Shown one piece after another: positions 30,710 through 39,071 of a DNA stretch of 64,000 nucleotides (its first letter is position 1; each line of letters opens with the position of its first letter). Location: assembly GCF_007830035.1 (NCBI RefSeq), contig NZ_VLKN01000007.1:108208-172207 (forward strand), written 5' to 3'. The DNA is from Luteimonas cucumeris (lineage in GTDB: Bacteria; Pseudomonadota; Gammaproteobacteria; Xanthomonadales; Xanthomonadaceae). Both the position numbers and the translations under genes were made by a program. The notes under the pieces were generated by a model. The model was given only the letters and a program-made list of their open reading frames with translations. It ran no database searches and had not been told where the DNA came from.

Positions 30710-31489
30710 TCACTCCGGGGCCGTGCCCGCCGTTGTCGGCGGTGGTTCTTCCGGCAGGCGCGTGCCGAACCAGCCGTCCATGAAATTGAACAGGAATCCG
30801 TAGTTGCCGTGGTAACGGGTGTGGTGCAGGTGGTGGCGGCGGCTGGCCGACAACCAGTGATCGTGGCCGGCTGCCGGCGCGAAGTCGTAATTGGAATGAC
30901 CCAGGTTGTTCAGCAACAGGCTCATCACCGGCAACGACAGCAGGGCGGCAAAGCTGAAGTCGTGCAGCAGCATCGGCAGCAGGATCACATTGCCGAGCAG
31001 GATCGCTTCCAGCGGATGGAAGCTGTAGGTCGAGAACGGCGTGGTCACCAGCGAGCGGTGGTGCTGGACATGGAACCGCCGCAGCCAGCGGGTATGCAGC
31101 AGGCGATGGTTGGCATAGAAGTGGATGTCGTTCCAGACCAGCAGCGCGAGCATCTCGACCGCGACCTGGACCGGCCCGGGATCGCTGGCGAGCCGCGCCC
31201 ATCCCAGCTGCAGGAAAGCCCAGGGCAGGATCGTGCCAATGCCGAAGATCAGGATGGACAGCGCCGACAGCAACAGTTCGTAACGGATCTGCCCGTCGCG
31301 CAACGGCTCCGGATCGATGCGCCGGCCGATGCGCAGGGCCGGCAGCAGGTGCCGCGTCAGCAGCCAGTTGCCGCCGCACAGCAGCACATAGATCGCGGCG
31401 AAGAAGGCCAGGCCCCAGGCCATCGCGGCCCAGGCACTCGCGGATGCGAAGCCGCTGCCAAGCGCGACGAAGGTTTGACTCGGGGCCAT
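30710..31489 (-). CDS. Sterol desaturase/fatty acid hydroxylase family membrane protein
   Basis: A 259-residue membrane di-iron enzyme. The histidine clusters typical of the family are HFYANHRLLHTRWLRRFHVQHH (in part) around residue 120-145, HPLEA, and HHLHHTRYHGNYG near residue 225. Four to five transmembrane segments surround them. It would hydroxylate or desaturate a lipid in the inner membrane; the substrate is unknown. The ATG at 31489 is preferred; a TTG two codons upstream is the alternative. Confidence 0.85.
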   Translation of the reverse strand: MAPSQTFVALGSGFASASAWAAMAWGLAFFAAIYVLLCGGNWLLTRHLLPALRIGRRIDPEPLRDGQIRYELLLSALSILIFGIGTILPWAFLQLGWARLASDPGPVQVAVEMLALLVWNDIHFYANHRLLHTRWLRRFHVQHHRSLVTTPFSTYSFHPLEAILLGNVILLPMLLHDFSFAALLSLPVMSLLLNNLGHSNYDFAPAAGHDHWLSASRRHHLHHTRYHGNYGFLFNFMDGWFGTRLPEEPPPTTAGTAPE

Positions 31490-31544
31490 GACCAATATCC
31501 TGTCACACCGATCCGCGCCGCGGTTGCGCTGCGCTTGCTAGCGC

Positions 31545-31550
31545 TACCAT
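31545..31550 (+). promoter_or_regulatory. -10 box of tag, leaderless spacing
   Basis: TACCAT-GGCGCC-ATG: six bases separate the box from the start codon at 31557, and there is no Shine-Dalgarno. The six-base spacer happens to be identical to that of yqgE. Confidence 0.45.
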
Positions 31551-31556
31551 GGCGCC

Positions 31557-32090
31557 ATGTCCGGATACTGCGATATCGCCCCAGGCCACCCGATCCACGG
31601 GCCCTATCACGACACCGAATACGGCTTTCCGCAACACGACGAGGCGGTCCTGTTCGAGCGACTGGTGCTGGAGATCAACCAGGCCGGCCTGAGCTGGGAA
31701 ACGATCCTGAGGAAACGCGACGGTTTCCGTCGCGCCTACCATGGTTTCGACGTCGACCGCGTTGCCGGCTACGGCGAACAGGATCGCGAACGGCTGCTTG
31801 GCGATGTCGGCATCATCCGCAATCGGCTCAAGGTCGACGCCGCGATCCACAACGCAAAGGTCGTCCAGCAGTTGCGCGCCACCCATGGCGGCTTCGCCGC
31901 GTGGCTGGATGCGCAGCACCCGTTGTCGAAAGCAGAGTGGGTAAAGCTGTTCAAGAAGACATTCCGCTTCACCGGTGGCGAAATCACAGGCGAATTCCTG
32001 ATGAGCTTGGGCTACCTGCCCGGCGCGCATCGCGCCGACTGTCCGGCGATGAAGCGCATCGTCCGGCTCAAGCCCGGATGGATGGCGTAG
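31557..32090 (+). CDS. tag: DNA-3-methyladenine glycosylase I
   Basis: A 177-residue base-excision enzyme that removes 3-methyladenine from alkylated DNA. Zinc-snap residues are present: a Cys near position 5 (SGYC), a His in GPYHDTEYG, and a C-terminal His and Cys in GAHRADC. The core motif ETILRKRDGFRRAYHGFD and LMSLGYLPGAH are as in Tag. It lies alone between divergent and convergent neighbours; no other alkylation-repair gene is close. Confidence 0.92.
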   Translation: MSGYCDIAPGHPIHGPYHDTEYGFPQHDEAVLFERLVLEINQAGLSWETILRKRDGFRRAYHGFDVDRVAGYGEQDRERLLGDVGIIRNRLKVDAAIHNAKVVQQLRATHGGFAAWLDAQHPLSKAEWVKLFKKTFRFTGGEITGEFLMSLGYLPGAHRADCPAMKRIVRLKPGWMA

Positions 32091-32120
32091 GCATGGCGAC
32101 GCGTCATCCGCCGCCGCCGC

Positions 32121-33023
32121 TCATGTCCAGTCGGGATCGGCGGTGAAGTCGATGGTCAGCCAGAATTGCGGCACATGCGCGTCCAGCTGGTCGGCGATGC
32201 CGTCGCGCATGCGGTCGACCTCACCGATGGTACCGGGCGAATAGTCCGGCGCCGTCAGCACGTGGACCTCGACGAAACGCGCCCGCCCGACCTTGGCGAC
32301 GTGGCTGGTGAAACCGAGGAAGCCATGCTGGGCGACGAAAGCGGCCATCACCTGCTGCACCTGCCGGTCGAGCTCATCCGGCGCCACCTGCAGCACTTCG
32401 CGCATGGCACGCCAGGCGGCGCGCAACGGCGACGGTAGCATGCCGATACCGACCACCAACAGCACCAGCGGATCGACGAAACGCGTCAGGTGCGCATAAC
32501 CGACACCATCCAGCAACAGCGCGAACAGGAAACTGATGAACACCGCCACGCTCAACAGGCCAGTCAGCAACCAGGCGCGCGCATCCAGATCCAGCAGCCC
32601 CGATTCCATCGTCCGGGCCTGCCGGCGGATGTAGATCGCCATGGCGAAATCGATCGCCGAGATCACGCCGATCCATAACGCGCCCATGCCGAAGGAAATC
32701 TCGCTGCCGCCGGCCAGCAGGGTCCGGGCCGCATTGATCACCGCGTAGATGCAGATCAGGCTGAGGATCGCGCTGCCGAGGGCCTCGACCATCGGCTCCA
32801 GGTGCCAATACCCATACTGGAAGCGGTGGCTTCCTTCGCTGGCGACAAGGCGCGACACTGCCAGCGACAACAGCGTCAGCACCACGTCGAGCAGGCTGTA
32901 GATGCCGTCGAAAATGATCGCCTGCGATCCCGACACCACGCCCGCGGTGATGGCGATGATGCACACCAGCATCGTCACCCGGATCGAAAACTTGAGCAGC
33001 GCCTGTTCCCGCGTCGTATCCAT
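32121..33023 (-). CDS. Cation diffusion facilitator family transporter
   Basis: A 300-residue divalent-metal/proton antiporter of the inner membrane. Six transmembrane helices are visible (about residues 14-32, 37-58, 76-98, 110-130, 146-170 and 178-200). The TM2 metal motif reads FDGIYSLLD and the TM5 region LDLDARAWLLTG. The C-terminal cytoplasmic domain (about 205-300) has the ferredoxin-like pattern RARFVEVHVLTAPDYSPGTIG, quoted as one block. TM5 lacks a plain His-x3-Asp pair, so metal preference is uncertain. The ATG at 33023 is chosen for its GGAGGG upstream. Confidence 0.85.
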   Translation of the reverse strand: MDTTREQALLKFSIRVTMLVCIIAITAGVVSGSQAIIFDGIYSLLDVVLTLLSLAVSRLVASEGSHRFQYGYWHLEPMVEALGSAILSLICIYAVINAARTLLAGGSEISFGMGALWIGVISAIDFAMAIYIRRQARTMESGLLDLDARAWLLTGLLSVAVFISFLFALLLDGVGYAHLTRFVDPLVLLVVGIGMLPSPLRAAWRAMREVLQVAPDELDRQVQQVMAAFVAQHGFLGFTSHVAKVGRARFVEVHVLTAPDYSPGTIGEVDRMRDGIADQLDAHVPQFWLTIDFTADPDWT

Positions 33024-33239
33024 GTTCCCTCCGGACGGCGCCATCGCCGCGCAAGGCCTTGGCACGTCGCGCATCACAGCCTGAACGAATCCGCGCGCAG
33101 CTGTCCGATTCTAGGCCAGAAAGGCGACAGTGCGCGTTCGCATTTCCCGTCGTCGCGGGCGCCGGACGACGATGCCGCTTGACCGCCTGAACATCGGCAT
33201 TCCGGGCTCGGCACCCGATACGCAATGCAGCACTCCGGC

Positions 33240-33695
33240 TCAGGGCCCGAACTGCAATTCCTCCGCAGTCGGCACGCGCACATCGAGCACCTCCACTTCC
33301 AGCCGGAACGGCTTGCCGGCCAGCGGGTGGTTGCCATCAACGGTGATCGTATCGCCGTCGATGGCGATGACCCTCACGTCGAGCGGGCCTTTGGCGGTCT
33401 GCGCGAGCAGCCTGGCGCCAACGACGGGCGTCGTGGCGCTGCCGAGCAGCGTGCGCGGCACGGTCTGCACGAGCTCCGGATGATGCGGCCCGAAACCTTC
33501 CTCGGGCACGACCTCGACTTCATAGCGGTCGCCCGCCTTCTTTCCCGGCAGCGTCTTCTCCAGGCCAGGCACGATGCCGCCGGTGCCATACATGTGCACC
33601 AGCGGATCGTGGCCGTGGGTACTGCCGATCTGTTCGCCCTGATGGTCGAACAAGGTGAAGTGGATCGTGGCGATGCGGCGATCTGCGATTTCCAT
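33240..33695 (-). CDS. FKBP-type peptidyl-prolyl isomerase, SlyD-like
   Basis: A 151-residue cytoplasmic FKBP/SlyD-family isomerase. The FK domain is split by the insert-in-flap, giving HMYGTGGIVPGLEKTLPGKKAGD near residue 35-57 (broken here for length) and EEGFGPHHPELVQTVPR near 68. The end DGNHPLAGKPFRLEVEVLDV is typical. It lacks the long metal-binding His/Cys tail of E. coli SlyD. The ATG at 33695 has GGAG upstream; an upstream in-frame start is less likely. Confidence 0.88.
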   Translation of the reverse strand: MEIADRRIATIHFTLFDHQGEQIGSTHGHDPLVHMYGTGGIVPGLEKTLPGKKAGDRYEVEVVPEEGFGPHHPELVQTVPRTLLGSATTPVVGARLLAQTAKGPLDVRVIAIDGDTITVDGNHPLAGKPFRLEVEVLDVRVPTAEELQFGP

Positions 33696-33780
33696 GACGG
33701 CTCCATGCGGCGGGGGACGACGGCGTCGGATCATGCTCCGGCGCGCGTCGGACCCTAGGCTACCGCTTGGCGCGGACATG

Positions 33781-33804
33781 AAAAAGCCGGGACCAGCCCG
33801 GCTT
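33781..33804 (-). terminator. Rho-independent terminator of pilU
   Basis: AAAGCCGGG/CCCGGCTTT stem with a short loop, followed by TTTTCATG on the minus strand, 24 bases after the pilU stop. Good stem and T-run. Confidence 0.8.
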
Positions 33805-33827
33805 TCACGACCCGCGTCACATCCGGA

Positions 33828-34958
33828 TCAACGCACCTCGGCGACTTCCACGCCGTCCATGCCCTGCGCCAGCGTGCGCGCGTCGCCACCTTGTGCAAGC
33901 TTGATCTTAAGTCGCACCTCGTTGGCCGAGTCAGCGTAGCGCAGCGCGTCCTCGTAGCTGATCTCGCCGGCCTGGTACAGCTCGAACAGGCTCTGGTCGA
34001 AGGTCTTCATGCCGAGGTTGGTGGATTCCTTCATCACTTCCTTGAGCTTGTGGATCTCGCCGTCGCGGATGTAGTCCTGCACCAGCGGCGTGCCCAGCAT
34101 GATTTCCATCGCCACGCGCCGGCTCTTGCCGTCGACGGTCGGCAGCAGCTGCTGCGCGACCACGCCCTTTAGGTTCAGCGACAGGTCCATCAGCAGCTGG
34201 CTGCGACGGTCTTCAGGGAAGAAGTTGATCATGCGGTCCATCGCCTGGTTGGCGTTGTTCGCGTGCAGCGTGCAAAGCACCAGATGGCCGGTTTCGGCGA
34301 AGGCGATGGCGTGGTCCATACCCTCGCGGGTGCGCACCTCGCCGATCATGATCACGTCCGGCGCCTGGCGCAGCGTGTTCTTCAGCGCGTTTTCCCAGTT
34401 GTCGGTGTCGATGCCGACCTCGCGCTGAGTGATGATGCAGCCCTCGTGCTTGTGCACGAACTCGATCGGGTCCTCGATGGTGATGATGTGGCCGGTCGAG
34501 TTGGCGTTGCGGTAGCCGATCATCGCCGCAAGCGAGGTGGTCTTGCCGGTGCCGGTGGCGCCGACGAAGATGATGATGCCGCGCTTGGTCATCGCCAGCG
34601 TCTTGATCACCGGCGGCAGGTTCAGTTCCTCGACGGTCGGAATCTTGGTCTCGATCCGGCGCAGCACCATGCCGACCTGGTTGCGCTGGTAGAACGCACT
34701 GACGCGGAAGCGGCCGACACCGGACAGGCCGATCGCGAAGTTGCATTCGTGCGTCTTCTCGAACTCCTCGCGCTGCGGCGGCGACATCACGTTCAGCACC
34801 AGGTCGCGGCTCTGCTGCGGCGTCAGCGGATTCTGCGTGATCGGCGCGATCTTGCCGTTGACCTTCATCGACGGCGGCATGCCGGCGGTGATGAACAGGT
34901 CCGACGCCTTCTGGTGCGCCATCAGCTTGAGGAAGGAAGTGAAATCGATGGTGCTCAT
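33828..34958 (-). CDS. pilU: Twitching motility ATPase PilU
   Basis: A 376-residue secretion ATPase of the type IV pilus, a PilT paralogue that supports pilus retraction. Walker A is VGATGTGKTTS near residue 131. The Asp box follows (IITIEDPIEFVHKH), and the His box is CTLHANNANQAMDRM. N-terminal AHQKASDLFITAGMPPSM is the PilU-type signature. The C-terminus extends beyond PilT's length, as is usual for PilU. GGAG lies upstream of the ATG. It is downstream of pilT in the same direction with a repeat-filled 138-bp gap, so it may have its own promoter. Confidence 0.94.
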   Translation of the reverse strand: MSTIDFTSFLKLMAHQKASDLFITAGMPPSMKVNGKIAPITQNPLTPQQSRDLVLNVMSPPQREEFEKTHECNFAIGLSGVGRFRVSAFYQRNQVGMVLRRIETKIPTVEELNLPPVIKTLAMTKRGIIIFVGATGTGKTTSLAAMIGYRNANSTGHIITIEDPIEFVHKHEGCIITQREVGIDTDNWENALKNTLRQAPDVIMIGEVRTREGMDHAIAFAETGHLVLCTLHANNANQAMDRMINFFPEDRRSQLLMDLSLNLKGVVAQQLLPTVDGKSRRVAMEIMLGTPLVQDYIRDGEIHKLKEVMKESTNLGMKTFDQSLFELYQAGEISYEDALRYADSANEVRLKIKLAQGGDARTLAQGMDGVEVAEVR

Positions 34959-34976
34959 GGTGGCTCCTGCGGAGCC

Positions 34977-35096
34977 GTGATTCGTGATTGTGATTGGTGA
35001 TTCGCAAAAGGCAACGCCTCACGCAAGCGAATCAGGTTTCACCTTTACGAACCCCGGCTTTGACTAATCACGAATAACAAATCACGAATCCCGATT
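34977..35096. repeat. GATTCGTGATT repeat cluster between pilT and pilU
   Basis: Short near-repeats of GTGATTCGTGATTGTGATT on one side and AATCACGAATAACAAATCAC on the other form an imperfect inverted repeat. It covers nearly the whole gap between pilT and pilU. The same units recur at 39872-39971. They lower the local GC content. Confidence 0.7.
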
Positions 35097-36134
35097 TCAC
35101 TCGAACAGCCGCTTGTCCTTCGCATAGTCTTTCGCCTGGTGGCGGGTGACCATGCCGCGCTTGACCAGGTCCTGCAGATGCTGGTCGAGCGTCATCATTC
35201 CGTACTGCTGGCCGGTCTGGATCGCCGAATACATCTGCGCGACCTTGTCCTCGCGGATCAGGTTGCGGATGGCGGGGATGCCGACCATGATTTCCCAGGC
35301 CGCGGTGCGGCCGCCGCCGGTCTTCTTCAGCAGCGCCTGGCTGATCACCGCGCGCAGCGATTCAGACAGCATCGAGCGCACCATCGGCTTTTCGCCGGCG
35401 GGGAACACGTCGATGATGCGGTCGATGGTCTTGGCCGCCGAGCTGGTGTGCAGCGTGGCGAACACCAGGTGGCCGGTTTCCGCGGCGGTCAGCGCCAGGC
35501 GGATGGTTTCGATGTCGCGCATTTCGCCGACCAGGATGTAATCCGGGTCTTCGCGCAGCGCCGACCGCAGCGCCTCGTTGAAGCCGTGCGTGTCGCGATG
35601 CACTTCACGCTGGTTGATCAGGCACTTCTGCGAGGTGTGAACGAATTCGATCGGATCCTCGACCGAGAGGATGTGGCCGTACTCGTTCTTGTTGACGTGG
35701 TCGAGCATCGCCGCCAGCGTGGTCGACTTGCCCGAACCGGTCGGACCGGTCACCAGGATCAGGCCCTGCGGCTGGTCGATCAGATCCCGGAAGATCTTCG
35801 GGCAGCCCAGGTCCTCCAGCGTCAGCACTTCCGACGGAATGGTGCGGAACACAGCGCCGGCACCGCGGTTCTGGTTGAACGCATTGACGCGGAAACGCGC
35901 CAGGCTGGGAATCTCGAACGAGAAGTCGACCTCGAGGAATTCCTCGTAGTCGCGACGCTGCTTGTCCGACATGATGTCGTAGACCAGTGCGTGCACCTGC
36001 TTGTGGTCGAGTGCGGGAATGTTGATCCGGCGCACGTCGCCATCGACGCGGATCATCGGCGGCAAGCCCGCCGACAGATGCAGGTCGGACGCTTTGTTCT
36101 TGACCGAAAAGGCCAGTAGTTCCGCAATATCCAT
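35097..36134 (-). CDS. pilT: Type IV pilus retraction ATPase PilT
   Basis: A 345-residue hexameric ATPase that disassembles type IV pili, driving twitching and DNA uptake. Walker A is TGPTGSGKSTT near residue 131. The Asp box is ILSVEDPIEFVHTSQ and the His box ATLHTSSAAKTIDRI. The PilT-specific late AIRNLIREDK motif near 289 is intact. The frame is open far upstream, but MDIAELLAFSVKNKASDLHL is the standard PilT start, with GGGAAG before the ATG. It diverges from yggS. Confidence 0.96.
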   Translation of the reverse strand: MDIAELLAFSVKNKASDLHLSAGLPPMIRVDGDVRRINIPALDHKQVHALVYDIMSDKQRRDYEEFLEVDFSFEIPSLARFRVNAFNQNRGAGAVFRTIPSEVLTLEDLGCPKIFRDLIDQPQGLILVTGPTGSGKSTTLAAMLDHVNKNEYGHILSVEDPIEFVHTSQKCLINQREVHRDTHGFNEALRSALREDPDYILVGEMRDIETIRLALTAAETGHLVFATLHTSSAAKTIDRIIDVFPAGEKPMVRSMLSESLRAVISQALLKKTGGGRTAAWEIMVGIPAIRNLIREDKVAQMYSAIQTGQQYGMMTLDQHLQDLVKRGMVTRHQAKDYAKDKRLFE

Positions 36135-36265
36135 GCGCAGCTTCCCCGAGCGGCGTTGTGAAGCCCCCGCCGCGACGGTGTCGCGACTGGAACGATTGGT
36201 GTCCCCGCAGGCAGTATAGCGCTCAAATCCGGCCGTCAACCGGAACTCCCGACGGATGCCCCGAC

Positions 36266-36982
36266 GTGCTTTCCGACACCTTGCACGAAGTCCTGCAAAG
36301 ACTTGAAAACGCGGCGCGCGACGCGGCGCGGCCAGTGCCGCGGCTGCTCGCGGTGAGCAAGACACAAGCTGCGACCGCGGTCGCAGAACTGGCGGCAGCG
36401 GGCCAGCGCGCCTTCGGCGAGAACTACGTGCAGGAGGCCCTCGCCAAGCAGAAAAGCCTGAACGACGATGCGCTGGAGTGGCACCTGATCGGGCACCTGC
36501 AGTCGAACAAGGCGGCCATCGCGGCAACTGCCTTCGACTGGGTGCAGACGCTGGACCGGGAAAAACTCGTGCCGCTGCTGGCCACCGCGCGCGCAACGTC
36601 GCGACCTCCGCTGAACGTGCTGATCCAGGTCAACATCGACGACGAGACCAGCAAGCACGGTTGCCGTCCGGATGACGTGCCGGCGCTGGCTGGCGCCATC
36701 GTCGCGCAGCCGCGCCTGGCCCTGCGCGGCCTGATGGCGATTCCCGCACCCGATCCCGATCTCCAGCGTCGACGCATCGCCTTCCGGCGCATGAGGTCGT
36801 TGTTCGACGATCTGGCCGGCCAGCATCCACAGGTCGACACGCTGTCGATGGGGATGAGCGACGACCATGCCATCGCGATCGAGGAAGGCGCGACGATGGT
36901 GCGGGTGGGTACCGGCCTGTTCGGGCGACGAGAACGCCGGGAATCGGAAATGGGGAATCAGGCGAAGCCCCAGACATCGTGA
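36266..36982 (+). CDS. YggS family PLP homeostasis protein
   Basis: A 238-residue PLP-binding protein of the YggS/PROSC family. It maintains pyridoxal phosphate and amino-acid balance and has no known catalytic activity. The PLP lysine is in RLLAVSKTQ near residue 31. NYVQEALAK, WHLIGHLQSNKA and MGMSDDH are also typical. The GTG start is chosen because the upstream extension has no similarity to the family. The last 17 or so residues (RRERRESEMGNQAKPQ) are encoded by a GGGAATCGG-type repeat and lie outside the normal fold. It pairs with proC, a conserved neighbour. Confidence 0.9.
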   Translation: MLSDTLHEVLQRLENAARDAARPVPRLLAVSKTQAATAVAELAAAGQRAFGENYVQEALAKQKSLNDDALEWHLIGHLQSNKAAIAATAFDWVQTLDREKLVPLLATARATSRPPLNVLIQVNIDDETSKHGCRPDDVPALAGAIVAQPRLALRGLMAIPAPDPDLQRRRIAFRRMRSLFDDLAGQHPQVDTLSMGMSDDHAIAIEEGATMVRVGTGLFGRRERRESEMGNQAKPQTS

Positions 36983-37052
36983 TGGAAGCGTCCATCCCTC
37001 GCGCAGGAATGTCCTACCATCCCGGCTTCATGCGCATTGTGTCCAGTTGCCG

Positions 37053-37916
37053 ATGATTGCTCCTCCGATCCCCGATCCTCCATTCCTGACTCCCGGCTCC
37101 CCGGGCAGCATCGCCTTCATCGGCGGCGGCAACATGGCGCGCAGCCTGATCGGCGGACTGATCGCCAGCGGCACGCCCGCCAGCGCCGTGCGCGTCGCCG
37201 AACCGGTGCCGGAGCTGCGCGAGGCGTTGGCGCATGATTGTGGCGTGGCCGTGTTCGGCGACAGCATCGATGCGGTCGCTGGCGCCGGCACCTGGGTGTT
37301 CGCGGTCAAGCCGCAGGTGATGCGTTCGGTGTGCGAGAACCTGGCGCTGCCGGCGAGGACGGCACGGCCCCTGGTCGTGTCGATCGCCGCCGGCATCACC
37401 GCCGCGCAAATCGATCGCTGGCTTGGCGGTGGCATCGCCGTGGTGCGCTGCATGCCGAATACACCGGCCCTCCTGGGTGCCGGCGTCACTGGCCTGTTCG
37501 CCAATGCGCAGGTGACTGCGGACTGGCGCGCGCAAGCCGAGTCCTTGCTGGCCAGCGCCGGCAGGACGGTGTGGATCGACGACGAGGCGCTGATGGACGC
37601 CGTCACTGCCGTTTCCGGCAGCGGTCCGGCCTACGTCTTCCTGCTGGCCGAAGCGATGGAATCGGCCGCGCGCGAACAGGGATTGCCCGACGACGCGGCG
37701 CGCGCGCTGGTACTGCAGACCGTGCTCGGCGCCGCGCGCATGCTGGTCGAATCGGATGCGCCGCCCGCCGAACTGCGCCGTCGCGTGACCTCGCCCGGCG
37801 GTACCACGCAGGCGGCGATCGAGACTTTCGAAGCCGGCGGCTTTCGCGAACTGGTCGCCAAGGCCATCGCACAAGCGACCGAACGTGGCCGGCAATTGTC
37901 CGCCGCCAACGACTGA
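37053..37916 (+). CDS. proC: Pyrroline-5-carboxylate reductase
   Basis: A 287-residue enzyme, the last step of proline synthesis (NAD(P)H reduction of P5C). The Rossmann motif FIGGGNMARSLIGG starts near residue 22. The substrate region AVSGSGPAYVFLLAEA and the late VTSPGGTTQAAI are intact. About 18 extra N-terminal residues (IAPPIPDPPFLTPGSPG) precede the fold. They are encoded by a GATCCCCGATCC/CCCGGCTCCCCGG-type repeat run, so the N-terminus looks repeat-derived. No strong Shine-Dalgarno. Downstream of yggS in the usual order. Confidence 0.92.
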   Translation: MIAPPIPDPPFLTPGSPGSIAFIGGGNMARSLIGGLIASGTPASAVRVAEPVPELREALAHDCGVAVFGDSIDAVAGAGTWVFAVKPQVMRSVCENLALPARTARPLVVSIAAGITAAQIDRWLGGGIAVVRCMPNTPALLGAGVTGLFANAQVTADWRAQAESLLASAGRTVWIDDEALMDAVTAVSGSGPAYVFLLAEAMESAAREQGLPDDAARALVLQTVLGAARMLVESDAPPAELRRRVTSPGGTTQAAIETFEAGGFRELVAKAIAQATERGRQLSAAND

Positions 37917-37927
37917 GAGGTGACACG

Positions 37928-38404
37928 ATGAAACCGCTGCTTCCCGGCACCTGCCTCATTGCCGCATTGATGCTGACCGCATGTGGCGGCTCGCCACCAC
38001 CGGCGCCCGCCGCCATTGCCGCGGACAGCGGCGAGGCGATGGCGACCATCGGCGACGTCACCATCCGCGCCAGCGCATTGCAGACCTCCAGCCTCAACGA
38101 AGCGATCGCGCGCCGGTACGACATCGCCCGCGACGACCGCACCGTGATGCTGCTGGTCGCGGTACGCAAGGGCCAGGGCACCGCGGAAACCAGCGTACCG
38201 GCACGGGTGACGGCCAGCGCAACCGGCCTGACCGGCGGCCGCCGCGACATTCCGATGCGCGAACAGCGCACCGGGGAACTGCTCGACTACGTGGGAACCG
38301 TCGACACCACGCTGCCGGAAACGCTGCGCTTCGAAGTCGACGTCGTGCGCGAGGATGGCGCCCGCTCGACGCTACGCTTCAATCGCGAGTTCTTCGCTCG
38401 GTAG
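37928..38404 (+). CDS. DUF4426 domain lipoprotein
   Basis: A 158-residue predicted lipoprotein. The signal ends in the lipobox LTAC with the lipidated cysteine near residue 19, followed by GGSPPPAPAA. The rest is a DUF4426 domain (ATIGDVTIRASALQTSSLNE onward). Function unknown; the family often follows yggS-proC, as here. The ATG has GAGAGG upstream and lies 11 bases after the proC stop, so the gene belongs to that operon. Confidence 0.85.
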   Translation: MKPLLPGTCLIAALMLTACGGSPPPAPAAIAADSGEAMATIGDVTIRASALQTSSLNEAIARRYDIARDDRTVMLLVAVRKGQGTAETSVPARVTASATGLTGGRRDIPMREQRTGELLDYVGTVDTTLPETLRFEVDVVREDGARSTLRFNREFFAR

Positions 38405-38489
38405 GCCGGGCCCAGGCCCGGTACGGGTATCGAGGATGCAGCCGTCCTACGACGCGTGCAGAGCGGAGCCTGCTCCGCGCTTCACATGC

Positions 38490-38553
38490 GTAGCGTGCGC
38501 TGCGCGCACGAATCGCATCGCCCAGCCTTCATCGTGCGCATAGCGCACGCTAC
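38490..38553. repeat. Dispersed palindrome, GTAGCGTGC family
   Basis: GTAGCGTGCGCTGCGCGCACGA opposite TCGTGCGCATAGCGCACGCTAC (first 20 bases of each arm), nearly perfect. A second short palindrome, GCAGAGCGGAGC-CTGCTCCGCGC, lies just before it (38458-38481). Together they fill the gap between convergent genes. Confidence 0.75.
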
Positions 38554-38574
38554 GAAAGGCGCAAGCTACAGAAA

Positions 38575-38970
38575 TCAACGCTGGTTGAGCGAATATTTGC
38601 CCGGCCCCAGCAGCAGCAACGCCACGGCGGACGCGAGGAACATCGCCTGCAGCTCCAGCGCCCAGCCGCCCTGGCCATTGAGTTGTGTCAACTGGCCCAT
38701 GTGCGCCAGCGCGAAGGCAAACAGCATGTTGACCGCGACCAGGGCGGCGCCGATGCGCGCATACCAGCCCAGGATCAGCAGCAGCGGCGCCAGCACCTCG
38801 CCGACCAACGCGCCATAGGCCAGGTAATGCGGAAGCCCATGCGACTGCAGCATGCCGGCGATCGGATCCAGGCCGAAGCGCAGCTTGGCGATGCCATGGA
38901 GCAGGATCAGCACGCCCAGCGCCACGCGCAGGACGAGTTTGCCGAGGTCTTGCTGTGCGGCCTGGTTCAT
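38575..38970 (-). CDS. DoxX family membrane protein
   Basis: A 131-residue inner-membrane protein with four hydrophobic helices (about residues 10-28, 45-66, 72-92 and 103-124). It has DoxX features: LGKLVLRVALGVLILLHGIAK at the start (quoted in part) and an LVGEVLAPLLLILGW segment. Role in redox or oxidant protection is known for some members, not for this one. The ATG at 38970 is chosen because AGGGG lies eight bases upstream; a start two codons earlier is too close to it. Confidence 0.82.
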   Translation of the reverse strand: MNQAAQQDLGKLVLRVALGVLILLHGIAKLRFGLDPIAGMLQSHGLPHYLAYGALVGEVLAPLLLILGWYARIGAALVAVNMLFAFALAHMGQLTQLNGQGGWALELQAMFLASAVALLLLGPGKYSLNQR

Positions 38971-39071
38971 GGGCATCCCCTGATCGATCGATGCCGGATG
39001 ATAACCGTAGCCCGGGTATGCGAAGCGCACCCGGGACACACGCCATCCCCGGCGCACTTCGCCTGTCCGGG

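Noticed and set aside
35097..36596. 499-residue version of PilT
   Set aside because: The extra N-terminus is Arg/Pro/Ser-rich and overlaps the yggS gene. PilT proteins start at the MDIAELLAFSV segment.
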